64,000 nucleotides of DNA from DASSKW01 sp035690065 (GTDB taxonomy: Bacteria; Pseudomonadota; Gammaproteobacteria; Natronospirales; REEB76): positions 1 through 64,000 of the forward strand of contig DASSKW010000014.1 of assembly GCA_035690065.1 (NCBI GenBank), read 5' to 3'. Below are positions 8,628 through 16,609 of the stretch, one piece after another. Every line of letters begins with the position of its first letter. Position 1 is the first letter of the stretch. The notes below the pieces were generated by a model. It worked only from the letters and a program-made list of their open reading frames with translations, was not told the origin of the DNA and made no database searches. Position numbers and translations under genes: made by a program.

Positions 8628-9145
8628 TCCGGCGAACCCTCCGGAAACAGCAACGGTGCCAGTTCCGTCAAGGCTTGCTGATAGACCTCGCGCTTGAAGA
8701 AGATCACTTCCTTGAGCGGGCGCCAGTATTCGACCCAACGCCAGTCATCGAACTCCGGGGTGTCGCCGGCATCCAGCCGCACTGCTGCTTCATCGCCCAC
8801 CAGACGCAACATGAACCAGATCTGCTTCTGGCCGATACACAGCGGCACCGCGTCGGGGCGCTGATAGCGCTCAGGTAACTGGTAGCGCAACCAATCCTCG
8901 GTGCTGCCCATGATCTGCACGTGTTCAGCACCGAGGCCGACTTCCTCGTACAACTCCCGGAATAACGCCTGTTGCGGGCTCTCGCCAGCCTGGATTCCGC
9001 CCTGTGGGAATTGCCAGCCGGCGCGTCCTGCCCGCCGTGCCCAGAACAGCCGGCCCGCGGCGTCACACAGGATGATGCCGACATTGGCACGATAGCCCTG
9101 TGAATCAATCACGTTGTCGCCGGATCCGGTTTGATGCACGCTCAT
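8621..9145 (-). CDS. rppH: RNA pyrophosphohydrolase RppH
   Basis: A Nudix hydrolase of 174 residues that removes pyrophosphate from 5'-triphosphorylated mRNA and starts decay. The family start '[15 protein letters not shown]' is followed by '[12 protein letters not shown]', and the Nudix box runs through '[22 protein letters not shown]'. The ATG at 9145 adds 11 residues before '[10 protein letters not shown]'; the GTG at 9112 would give the canonical N-terminus and is an equally likely start. Divergent from the HAD gene. Confidence 0.93.
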   Translation of the reverse strand: MSVHQTGSGDNVIDSQGYRANVGIILCDAAGRLFWARRAGRAGWQFPQGGIQAGESPQQALFRELYEEVGLGAEHVQIMGSTEDWLRYQLPERYQRPDAVPLCIGQKQIWFMLRLVGDEAAVRLDAGDTPEFDDWRWVEYWRPLKEVIFFKREVYQQALTELAPLLFPEGSPDY

Positions 9146-9237
9146 TGAGGTCAGTTTTCCACAAAGTCACGCGCACTGGCAATCATGCCGGCTTTTCATT
9201 AACCTGCCTGCCCGCCCATGCTTGTGGATATTCCCCA

Positions 9238-9903
9238 TTGCGACTCGCACTTTTCGACCTCGATCACACCCTGCTGGACGGCGACAGTGACAGCCTCTGG
9301 TTCCGGTTTCTGTCCGAGCACGGCGCCGTGGATGCAGACGAACTGGCCGAAGAACGCGCGCGTCATTCGAGCGACTACCGCGCAGGCCGGATGGATGTGG
9401 CAGCTTTCTATCGTCTGGTACTGAAGCCGCTGGCGGTTCATGCAACGGAACAGTTACAGGACTGGCGCGAGCACTTCGTGCGCGAACGCATCCTGCCGCG
9501 TATCGCCACTGTAACCCGCAGCTTGCTGCAACAGCACCGCGATGCCGGTCACACCTTGCTGATCGTCACTGCCACCAACCGTTTCATCACCGAGCCGATC
9601 GCGCGGGAACTCGGGGTCCCGCATCTGCTCGCTACCGAACTGGAACATGATGGCAACCGCTTCACCGGTCGCGTGTCCGGCGTGCCCTGTTTTCGTGAAG
9701 GCAAGCTTAGCCATCTCCATGAATGGTTGTACCAGGAGAATGTCACGCCCACGGAGACCTGGTTCTATTCCGATTCGCAAAATGACTTGCCGTTACTCGA
9801 GTACGTCGATCATCCGGTCGCGGTCAATCCGGATGCGGTGCTGACGGAGCTCGCATCGCAACGCGGCTGGCCGGTCATGCAACTGCGCTGTGCACACGAC
9901 TGA
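9238..9903 (+). CDS. HAD-IB family phosphatase
   Basis: 221 residues from the TTG at 9238, chosen because the protein must begin just before the nucleophile motif 'ALFDLDHTLLDGDS' (D7, D9); the longer frame from 9100 has no homology-like character. The HAD motifs continue with 'LLIVTATNRF' (motif II) and 'YSDSQNDLPLLE' (motif IV). The helical cap resembles SerB-like HAD-IB enzymes. Only 2 bp separate it from the btuC-type permease, so it may be co-transcribed. Substrate unknown; a nucleotide-loop phosphatase role is possible but unproven. Confidence 0.82.
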   Translation: MRLALFDLDHTLLDGDSDSLWFRFLSEHGAVDADELAEERARHSSDYRAGRMDVAAFYRLVLKPLAVHATEQLQDWREHFVRERILPRIATVTRSLLQQHRDAGHTLLIVTATNRFITEPIARELGVPHLLATELEHDGNRFTGRVSGVPCFREGKLSHLHEWLYQENVTPTETWFYSDSQNDLPLLEYVDHPVAVNPDAVLTELASQRGWPVMQLRCAHD

Positions 9904-9905
9904 AC

Positions 9906-10892
9906 ATGCAACATCGTATCCGGGCTTTGCCATTGCTCGCCGCGCTGACATTCCTGACGCTGCTGATATTCTGCGTCGCGCTGGCCGTCGGCAGTGTGTC
10001 ATTGCCACTGCATTCGGTGGTCGCGGTAATAGGTGGCGGTGGCGATCCGCTGACCCGCACCCTGGTACTGGAATTGCGTCTGCCGCGTGCCCTGACTGCA
10101 TTCGCAGTCGGCGGTCTGCTGGCCATGGCCGGCGCGCTGATGCAGGTGTTATTGCGCAATCCGTTGGCCGATCCTTACATCCTCGGCGTCTCCGGTGGCG
10201 CCGCGGTTGGAGCGCTCGGTTCGATCCTGCTCGGTATCGGCGGATACTGGATCAGCGGCAGTGCCTTTGCAGGGGCGCTGATCTCCATGCTGATCGTATT
10301 CGTGCTGGCGCACGGCCGCGGCGGATGGACACCTACACGCCTGTTGCTGACCGGCATCGTGGTGGCATTCGGTTGGGGTGCGCTGATCAGTTTCATGCTG
10401 GTGCTATCCGATGATGCAAGCCTGCGCGGTATGCTGTTCTGGCTGATGGGTGATCTGTCCTATCGCGGCACTGGCTGGTTGCCACTCGCCGTACTTGGTA
10501 TCGGTTTGTTCGCCTGGTTACCGTTCGCACGCCATCTCAATGTGCTGGCGCGCGGCGAGACCCTGGCGGAGGCGCTCGGAATCGCAGTGCGCCCGTTCAG
10601 CATCGCGATCTATATAAGTGCGTCGCTGTTCACCGCCATCGCAGTCACTGAAGCCGGCGCCATCGGTTTCGTGGGGCTGGTGATCCCGCACATATTGCGG
10701 CTGGTATCCGGCAGCGATCATCGCAGTCTGTTACCCGGTGCGGCGCTGGCTGGCGGCAGTCTCTTGATGCTGGCAGACACTTTAGCCAGAACCGTCGCTG
10801 CACCACGCCAACTTCCGGTCGGAGTGATCACTGCGGCCATCGGCGTGCCGCTGTTCCTGTATCTGCTGAACCGTGCCCGGGGACCATTGTGA
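9906..10892 (+). CDS. btuC: FecCD/BtuC-type ABC transporter permease, probably for cobalamin
   Basis: A 328-residue inner-membrane permease with about ten helices. FecCD hallmarks are visible: 'LELRLPRALTAFAVGGLLAMAGALMQ', 'RNPLADPYILGVSGGAAVGAL', 'TEAGAIGFVGLVIPHILRL', 'LPVGVITAAIGVPLFLYLL'. It overlaps the ATPase gene by 4 bp. The family moves siderophores, heme or B12. The B12 assignment rests on the riboswitch-controlled BtuB-like receptor 2.7 kb away. No periplasmic binding protein gene (btuF) is in the window. Confidence 0.82.
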   Translation: MQHRIRALPLLAALTFLTLLIFCVALAVGSVSLPLHSVVAVIGGGGDPLTRTLVLELRLPRALTAFAVGGLLAMAGALMQVLLRNPLADPYILGVSGGAAVGALGSILLGIGGYWISGSAFAGALISMLIVFVLAHGRGGWTPTRLLLTGIVVAFGWGALISFMLVLSDDASLRGMLFWLMGDLSYRGTGWLPLAVLGIGLFAWLPFARHLNVLARGETLAEALGIAVRPFSIAIYISASLFTAIAVTEAGAIGFVGLVIPHILRLVSGSDHRSLLPGAALAGGSLLMLADTLARTVAAPRQLPVGVITAAIGVPLFLYLLNRARGPL

Positions 10893-11680
10893 AGTCGACG
10901 TCATTGCTCAGCACCCGCGCACTCGACGTCAGCATCGCCGGCAAGCAGGTATGTCGCGGCCTGGATCTGGAACTGTCGGCTGGCACGTGTCTCGGCGTCC
11001 TCGGTGCCAATGGCGTCGGCAAGACCACCCTGCTGCACACGCTGGCCGGATTGCGTGCCACAGACAATGGCGAGATATTGCTGGCCGGTGAAGACATCAC
11101 GGCACTGTCACGCCGACGCATCGCCCGCCAACTCGGCTTGCTGATCCAGCAGCAGGAAGACAGCCTGCCGGCATCGGTACTGGAAACTGCACTAATCGGC
11201 CGACATCCGCATATCGATTTCTGGCGCTGGGAATCGCACACCGATGTCGCTATCGCCCGCCGCACGCTCAAGCTCACCGGCCTCGACGGCCTCGAACAAC
11301 GTTCCCAGACACAGCTGTCGGGCGGCGAACGCCGGCGGCTCGCCATCGCCACTATCCTGGCGCAGGATCCTGCGGTATTCCTGCTGGACGAACCCACGCA
11401 TCAGCTCGACCTGCAACACCAGATCACGCTGCTTGGATTGTTTGCAAAACTCGCGCACCAGCAGGACCGGCTGGTAGTCATCAGCTTGCATGATGTCAAT
11501 CTGGCAGCACGTTTCTGCAGTCATGTCATGCTGCTGTTCGGCGCCGGCGAGATCATGGTCGGCCCGACGCGGGAAATCCTCACCGCAGCCAATCTGACCC
11601 GGCTCTACCGTATCCCGGTACTGCCGGTGACATGGCCGGGCGGCACCTTGTTCGTACCGGAACGCGAACCACGTACCTGA
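10889..11680 (+). CDS. btuD: ABC transporter ATP-binding protein, probably for cobalamin
   Basis: 263 residues. Walker A 'GANGVGKTTLL', Q-loop in 'LGLLIQQQED', signature 'LSGGERRRLAIA' and Walker B 'AVFLLDEPTHQLDLQHQ' are all intact, followed by the switch His in 'VVISLHDVNLAARF'. It forms the import engine with the overlapping permease gene (4-bp ATG/GTG-stop overlap, strongly suggesting translational coupling). Substrate specificity is inferred from the nearby cobalamin riboswitch and BtuB-like gene. Confidence 0.85.
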   Translation: MKSTSLLSTRALDVSIAGKQVCRGLDLELSAGTCLGVLGANGVGKTTLLHTLAGLRATDNGEILLAGEDITALSRRRIARQLGLLIQQQEDSLPASVLETALIGRHPHIDFWRWESHTDVAIARRTLKLTGLDGLEQRSQTQLSGGERRRLAIATILAQDPAVFLLDEPTHQLDLQHQITLLGLFAKLAHQQDRLVVISLHDVNLAARFCSHVMLLFGAGEIMVGPTREILTAANLTRLYRIPVLPVTWPGGTLFVPEREPRT

Positions 11681-11762
11681 CGGATACGCCCGTTTGCGGT
11701 ATCCTCTGCCGCCAGCCCCCAAGCCATACTTTCCGTACCGCTCTATCCAGAGGCAAACAATC

Positions 11763-12350
11763 ATGATCAGATCGAGCCAACTGGCGAAATTCGCCGCCCC
11801 TGTGCTGCTTACCCTCGGCGCGCTATCGCTCAGCGCCTGCTCTCCGAGCAGTGCACCAAATCCCAACGCCAAGAAAGTCCTGACTGCATGTCTCGCCGTG
11901 AACAACAGCGAAGCCAGCAAGATCCTGGGCGGTGATCTCACCGCCACGACGTTCTCGGGGGACAACTCGCCGGTCAAGGTCTGCACCTACAACGATGCAA
12001 AAGGCACGATGCTCGGCCTCTTCAAGATCCAGAGCGCGGACAAGATCAAGGACGCGGTCGCCGACCTGAACGCTGATGCCGCACAGAACAAGGTCCTGTT
12101 CAAGGGCAATCTGAAACCGATCGTGATCCATCCGGCTGACGGTTTTGGTCCTGGTGCGTTCTATATAGACAACACCACCGGCCCCGATTCGAATTCGGTA
12201 CAACTGCATGTGATCCAGAACGGTTACAAGATCCTGGCCCAGGTCAACAATCCGAAGGATTTCGCGACCGGTGAGAAACAGGCGGCCGCGATGGTGACCC
12301 AGGCATTTGAGAATCTCAAGAGCGGCTCTGCATTACAGATCGTGCCCTGA
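11763..12350 (+). CDS. Hypothetical lipoprotein
   Basis: 195 residues from the ATG at 11763 (AGAGG upstream). The signal peptide ends in the lipobox 'LSAC', so the mature protein begins with a lipidated Cys. Further Cys residues occur in 'LTACLAVNNSEASKILGG' and 'VKVCTYND', which could form a disulfide. This arrangement is reminiscent of DUF3558-like lipoproteins, but I do not recognise the family with confidence. It lies between the transporter genes and a strong terminator, possibly as the last gene of the HAD-btuCD unit (82-bp gap) or with its own promoter. Confidence 0.75.
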   Translation: MIRSSQLAKFAAPVLLTLGALSLSACSPSSAPNPNAKKVLTACLAVNNSEASKILGGDLTATTFSGDNSPVKVCTYNDAKGTMLGLFKIQSADKIKDAVADLNADAAQNKVLFKGNLKPIVIHPADGFGPGAFYIDNTTGPDSNSVQLHVIQNGYKILAQVNNPKDFATGEKQAAAMVTQAFENLKSGSALQIVP

Positions 12351-12373
12351 CCGCCAGCGCAACTGAAGATTCA

Positions 12374-12403
12374 AGAGGCCCCGCGATGCGGGGTCTCTTT
12401 TTT
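12374..12403 (+). terminator. Rho-independent terminator after the lipoprotein gene
   Basis: An 11-bp stem, AGAGGCCCCGC/GCGGGGTCTCT with one mismatch and a GAT loop, runs directly into TTTTT. It separates the plus-strand unit from the convergent phzF-like gene. Confidence 0.85.
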
Positions 12404-13209
12404 CATGTCACGCCGATGACCGGCACCTCGATCCAGCCTTGCATGTACAACACTGCGCGGCCCGCAAGGAGTACCCGCTCACCGCGTAACTCACAACGCA
12501 GTTGCCCGCCGCGTGCGGAAAGCTGTCGTGCATCGAATACGGTCTTGTTCAGTCTTGCTGCCCAGTAGGGCGTCAATACACAATGTGCCGAACCGGTCAC
12601 CGGGTCTTCCGGGACGCCGAGTTGCGGCGCGAAGAAACGTGATACGAAATCACAATCCGAACCGCGCGCGGTGACGATCACGCCGCTATATCCGAGTTCT
12701 GCAAGACGCTGCATATCCGGCGATGCGTCGTGTACGGCCGATTCCGACATCGTCGCCAGCAAGTAGCCGATCCGCGAAATCGCGGTCTCCTCTATTGTCA
12801 CACCCAGGATAGAGCTCAGCTTTGCTGGTACTGCTACCGGACGCGGCGCATCGGCGGGGAAATCCATGCGTATCTCTCCAGAGGCGGCATCGACTTCCAC
12901 TTGCAGCAGGCCGCTATGCGAATCGAAATCGAGGTGCGAAACGCCGGGCTGCAGATGCGTGGCGATCACGTACGCCGTAGCCAGCGTCGCGTGTCCGCAC
13001 AATTCGACTTCGCAGGCCGGCGTGAACCAGCGCAATTCGTATCCGGCCCCGCGCGGTACGAAGAATGCGGTCTCCGCAAGATTGTTCTCGGCGGCGATCG
13101 CCTGCATGGTCTCGTCCGGCAGCCACTGTTCCAGTGGACACACCGCGGCAGGGTTGCCCGCAAACAGATGGTCGGAAAATGCATCGACCTGATATATCGG
13201 CAATCTCAT
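12403..13209 (-). CDS. PhzF family isomerase-like protein
   Basis: 268 residues starting at 'MRLPIYQVDAFS' (ATG 13209, with GGAGTGGGAG upstream); the longer frame to 13275 is rejected. Family marks are 'FAGNPAAVCPLE', the catalytic Glu in 'NNLAETAFFVP', 'WFTPACEVELCGHATLATAYV' and, in the second half, 'DPVTGSAHCVLTPYWA'. PhzF proteins are diaminopimelate-epimerase-fold isomerases. Most genomic members are not phenazine enzymes, and no phenazine genes are nearby, so the substrate is unknown. Confidence 0.88.
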   Translation of the reverse strand: MRLPIYQVDAFSDHLFAGNPAAVCPLEQWLPDETMQAIAAENNLAETAFFVPRGAGYELRWFTPACEVELCGHATLATAYVIATHLQPGVSHLDFDSHSGLLQVEVDAASGEIRMDFPADAPRPVAVPAKLSSILGVTIEETAISRIGYLLATMSESAVHDASPDMQRLAELGYSGVIVTARGSDCDFVSRFFAPQLGVPEDPVTGSAHCVLTPYWAARLNKTVFDARQLSARGGQLRCELRGERVLLAGRAVLYMQGWIEVPVIGVT

Positions 13210-13293
13210 ACTCCCACTCCATCGTGACAGTGAAATATCGATGATAAACCGCTGTCTCGCTTGACAGTCCGGCAATGTGACTCTAAATTGACG

Positions 13294-13482
13294 CAGCCTT
13301 GAGGCGTCGTCCTTGCGGACGACACTCGGGAAGCCGGTGCGCTCATCACGAGCAATTCCGGCGCTGCCCCCGCAACGGTAGGCGAGTACGGTCCGTCACG
13401 AAGCCACTGTACAGATCATGTACGGGAAGGCGACGAACCAGGAAATGAAGATTTCCACTCGCGAGCCCGGAGACCGGCCTGA
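13294..13482 (+). ncRNA. Adenosylcobalamin riboswitch upstream of the btuB-like gene
   Basis: Hallmarks of the cobalamin aptamer occur in order: 'GGGAAGCCGGTGC' near 13328, 'GCCCCCGCAACGGTA' near 13366, 'GCCACTG' near 13402, 'GGGAAGGCGACGAACCAGG' near 13424 and the B12 box 'GAGCCCGGAGACCGGCC' at 13463-13479. B12 binding would repress expression of the outer membrane receptor that follows. A candidate expression-platform hairpin sits at 13520-13533. Confidence 0.93.
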
Positions 13483-13519
13483 AGGTACTGGTATCGGCGT
13501 TGCGGCGGGCAATGCGAAC

Positions 13520-13546
13520 GGGTTCATGAACCCATCGCTTTTCTTC
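13520..13546 (+). terminator. Candidate riboswitch expression-platform terminator
   Basis: GGGTTCATGAACCC at 13520-13533 is a perfect palindrome followed by a T/C-rich tract (ATCGCTTTTCTTCT). It lies between the aptamer and the btuB ATG at 13610 and could act as an intrinsic terminator, though its stem is short. Confidence 0.45.
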
Positions 13547-13609
13547 TCCTCATCCCGATTTGTCACCCTTGCTGTCACGCATGCGGGCGAGCTGCGTGAG
13601 GAGTCCATC

Positions 13610-15469
13610 ATGTACAAATCCCTGCTATCGGGTGGCGCAGTCGCGCTGCTCGCAAGTCTTTCATGCGGCAGTTTTGCGGCTCAGACTATCAACCTTGAAA
13701 TACCGATCACGGTCACCGCTACCCGTACCACGCTGACCGCCGATCAGGAAGTCGCGCCGATGATCGTGATCTCGGCACAACAGATCCAGCTCTCCGGTGC
13801 GCAGAACCTCGGTAATCTGCTCCAGCAATATGCCGGGCTCGATATCGCCAGCAACGGTGGTCCGGGACAACCGATTTCCCTGTTCCTGCGCGGCACCAAC
13901 AGCAATCAAACGCTGGTGATGATCGACGGCGTGAAGATCAACCCGGCCAAGGGCAGCGGTGCCGCACTGGCCAATATCCGCCTCGATGACATCGAACGCA
14001 TCGAGATCGTCAAAGGTCCGCGGGCTGCGCTGTATGGCTCCGACGCCATCGGTGGCGTCATCAACATCATTACCAAACATGCAAGCGAAGGCACTCATTA
14101 CGGGGCACATGCAGGCGCCGGACGCTACGGCACCTATGAGAACGGTGGGCATTTCGATTACGGTCAGGGCAAAACCGGATTCGGTGTCGCCGCCAGCAAC
14201 TATCACACCGACGGTTTCCCCGCAGTGGCCGGGACCGATTTCGACAGCGGCAACACCGATCGCACCTGGAACGCCTACGCGCGCGCCGAACTTGGCGGCA
14301 TCACTGCAAATCTGAAGCACTGGCAGAGCAGCGGCAATACTCAATTCGCGAATTTCTCCAACGATCCGCCCTATTCACTGGCTCCCTTCGACGAGGACTA
14401 CCGCAACCAGGTAACCGGCCTCGACCTCACCGGCGAATTCCTGCCCGGCTGGCGCAGCAATCTGTCTCTCAGCCACATGCTGGATGAAGTGGATCAGGCG
14501 CAGGACGATCCGTACAACCCGGGACAGGTTCCTGATTTCGTGCATACCCAACGCAACGTGATCGACTGGCAGAACGACGTCGTACTGGGCGATTACCAGT
14601 TATTGACTGCGGGACTTTACAGCGAAGCACAACACGCCGGCTCACAATCCTACGGTCTCGGCTACGACGCGCCAGATCGCATCAATGCGCTGTATCTGGA
14701 AGACGACCTCGATGTGGGCCCGCACCGGCTGGTGGTGGCTGCACGCAACACCCACGATCAGGCGTTCGGCGATCACGTCACCTGGAATGCGGATTACGGC
14801 TACGACCTGACGTCCGCGACACGCCTGACCGCCGGTGCCGGTACCGGCTTCCGCGCCCCCAGCGCGGAAGAACGCTTCGGCTTCGGCGGCAACCCGGCAT
14901 TGCATCCAGAAACCTCCAGGAATATCGAACTCGGCCTGCGCCAGAATCTCAGTGCGACTCAGCATCTGACCGTGAGCGTGTTCAGAAATAACCTCGACAA
15001 TCTGATCCAGTACACCGTCACTCCAGGCAACCCCTTGGGCATTAACGAAAATATCGCCAGCGCTCGTATCCGTGGTCTGGAATTGGACTACCTGTGCACG
15101 CGTCAGGCTTGGTCCTGGCGCACCGGAGCCATCTTCCAGCGACCGGAGAACCTGGATACCGGCACATTGCTGTTGCGGCGTGCGGAACGCACGCTGACGA
15201 CTGCGCTCGATTGGCATGACGATCGCACCAGCATCGGCGTGCATCTCATCGCCACCGGTCCGCGTGACGACCTGGATTTCAACACCGGCGCACCGCTGAC
15301 GGATGCCGGCTACGTACTCACCGGCATCACCTTGCGCCAGCAACTCGGTCACGGTTTCAGTGTCAGCGGCAGCGTGGAAAACCTGTTCGATGTGCACTAC
15401 CAGACCGCCGCCGGTTATAACACCGCCGGTAGCTCCTTGTTCGTGCGACTGGATTACGCTTCGGAATAA
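13610..15469 (+). CDS. btuB: TonB-dependent outer membrane receptor, BtuB-like (vitamin B12)
   Basis: 619 residues from the ATG at 13610 (GAGGAG seven bases upstream). A signal peptide ends near 'GSFAAQ', followed by a TonB-box-like 'EIPITVTATR'. The plug domain reads 'NLLQQYAGLDIASNGG', 'SLFLRGTNSNQTLVMIDGVKI', 'DDIERIEIVKGPRAALYGSDAIGGVINIIT'. A 22-strand barrel ends at 'GSSLFVRLDYASE', with the usual aromatic C-terminal strand. It imports cobalamin across the outer membrane using TonB energy. The riboswitch immediately upstream gives the substrate. It is shorter than many siderophore receptors, as is usual for BtuB. Confidence 0.93.
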   Translation: MYKSLLSGGAVALLASLSCGSFAAQTINLEIPITVTATRTTLTADQEVAPMIVISAQQIQLSGAQNLGNLLQQYAGLDIASNGGPGQPISLFLRGTNSNQTLVMIDGVKINPAKGSGAALANIRLDDIERIEIVKGPRAALYGSDAIGGVINIITKHASEGTHYGAHAGAGRYGTYENGGHFDYGQGKTGFGVAASNYHTDGFPAVAGTDFDSGNTDRTWNAYARAELGGITANLKHWQSSGNTQFANFSNDPPYSLAPFDEDYRNQVTGLDLTGEFLPGWRSNLSLSHMLDEVDQAQDDPYNPGQVPDFVHTQRNVIDWQNDVVLGDYQLLTAGLYSEAQHAGSQSYGLGYDAPDRINALYLEDDLDVGPHRLVVAARNTHDQAFGDHVTWNADYGYDLTSATRLTAGAGTGFRAPSAEERFGFGGNPALHPETSRNIELGLRQNLSATQHLTVSVFRNNLDNLIQYTVTPGNPLGINENIASARIRGLELDYLCTRQAWSWRTGAIFQRPENLDTGTLLLRRAERTLTTALDWHDDRTSIGVHLIATGPRDDLDFNTGAPLTDAGYVLTGITLRQQLGHGFSVSGSVENLFDVHYQTAAGYNTAGSSLFVRLDYASE

Positions 15470-15478
15470 CCGATCTGA

Positions 15479-15507
15479 AGAGCGGCCCGCCGGGCCGCTC
15501 TGTTTTT
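15479..15507 (+). terminator. Rho-independent terminator of btuB
   Basis: A perfect 10-bp stem AGAGCGGCCC/GGGCCGCTCT with a GCC loop is followed by GTTTTT. The last bases coincide with the stop codon of the convergent murB gene. Confidence 0.88.
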
Positions 15508-16528
15508 ACACGATCCTGGGTTCCGGCTCCAACCGGATGTCGAACTTCTCCAGCACCGAATCCATGATGCGCTGCGCCAGGGTCCATAATTGCATGCCAC
15601 TGGCATGACGGTGATTGACCAGTACCAGTGCGTGCTTTTCGGAGACCCCGGCATCGCCTTCACGAAAGCCTTTCCAGCCACACTGTTCGATCAACCATGC
15701 GGCACTGAGTTTCTTGCCATCGGCCGCATCGAAGACCGGCAACCCGGGATGCACTCCCGATAACTGGGCAGCGTGCTCAACTGATACCACCGGATTCTTG
15801 AAAAAGCTGCCGGCATTGCCGATCACGGCCGGATCCGGGAGTTTTCGCCGGCGCAGACGGCAGACGGCATCGGACACATCGGTCGCCGTGGGTCGAGTGA
15901 TGTTCATGGCAGATAATTCTTCACGCACCCCGCTGTAGTCGAGCTTGAGCGGAGCATCCTGCTGCAATTGCAATTCAATCCCGGTGATGATCCAGCGATC
16001 CGGGTCCTGCTTGAACCGGCTTTGCCGATAACTGAAACCACATTGTTCACGGGACAGGCGCACCGCCTCATTTCGTTCCCGGTCGTACGCCTCGACTGCG
16101 ATCATGTTTTCCGCCAACTCCGCTCCGTAGGCACCGATATTCTGGATCGGTGCGGCACCGACACTCCCGGGGATCAACGAGAGGTTCTCCAGGCCACACA
16201 AATCCTGTGCCAGACTCCAGCGCACCAGATCGTTCCAATGCTCGCCGGCTGCAGCATGTACCCTGGCTCCGGCACTATCGGTGCCGAGTAACTGCATACC
16301 GCGCGCAGTAATAACAATGACCACGCCGGCAGGATCGCGGGCGAACAGCACATTGCTGCCCTCTCCCAAGACCAGTGCCGGTTGATCGCGCACCTCGGCC
16401 AACTGTAGCAGTTCAGGCAAAGCCCGCGGATCATTTACTTCCACGAGCAGTTGCGCGTGCGCCGGTACCCGGAACGTATTGTGTCCGGCGAGCGAAGCGT
16501 TCTTGATGAGTCGGTATGGTGATGTCAT
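15506..16528 (-). CDS. murB: UDP-N-acetylenolpyruvoylglucosamine reductase MurB
   Basis: 340 residues from the ATG at 16528 ('MTSPYRLIKNASLAGHNTFRV'). An 18-residue upstream extension is rejected because the family start fits exactly. FAD-binding motifs 'LVLGEGSNVLF' and 'GSVGAAPIQNIGAYG', the Tyr loop 'FSYRQSRFK', the catalytic Ser in 'NAGSFFKNP' and 'HALVLVNHRHASG' place it in type I MurB, the Escherichia-like form. It reduces UDP-GlcNAc-enolpyruvate to UDP-MurNAc in the cytoplasm. It stands alone between btuB and ggt. Confidence 0.95.
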   Translation of the reverse strand: MTSPYRLIKNASLAGHNTFRVPAHAQLLVEVNDPRALPELLQLAEVRDQPALVLGEGSNVLFARDPAGVVIVITARGMQLLGTDSAGARVHAAAGEHWNDLVRWSLAQDLCGLENLSLIPGSVGAAPIQNIGAYGAELAENMIAVEAYDRERNEAVRLSREQCGFSYRQSRFKQDPDRWIITGIELQLQQDAPLKLDYSGVREELSAMNITRPTATDVSDAVCRLRRRKLPDPAVIGNAGSFFKNPVVSVEHAAQLSGVHPGLPVFDAADGKKLSAAWLIEQCGWKGFREGDAGVSEKHALVLVNHRHASGMQLWTLAQRIMDSVLEKFDIRLEPEPRIV

Positions 16529-16609
16529 GCTGCTGGCAGCATACAAGAAAATCTCCTCGCCCCTGTTGTCAGCCCAATCCAAAGCGCGAATTGCAGACGA
16601 GGCTTCAGA

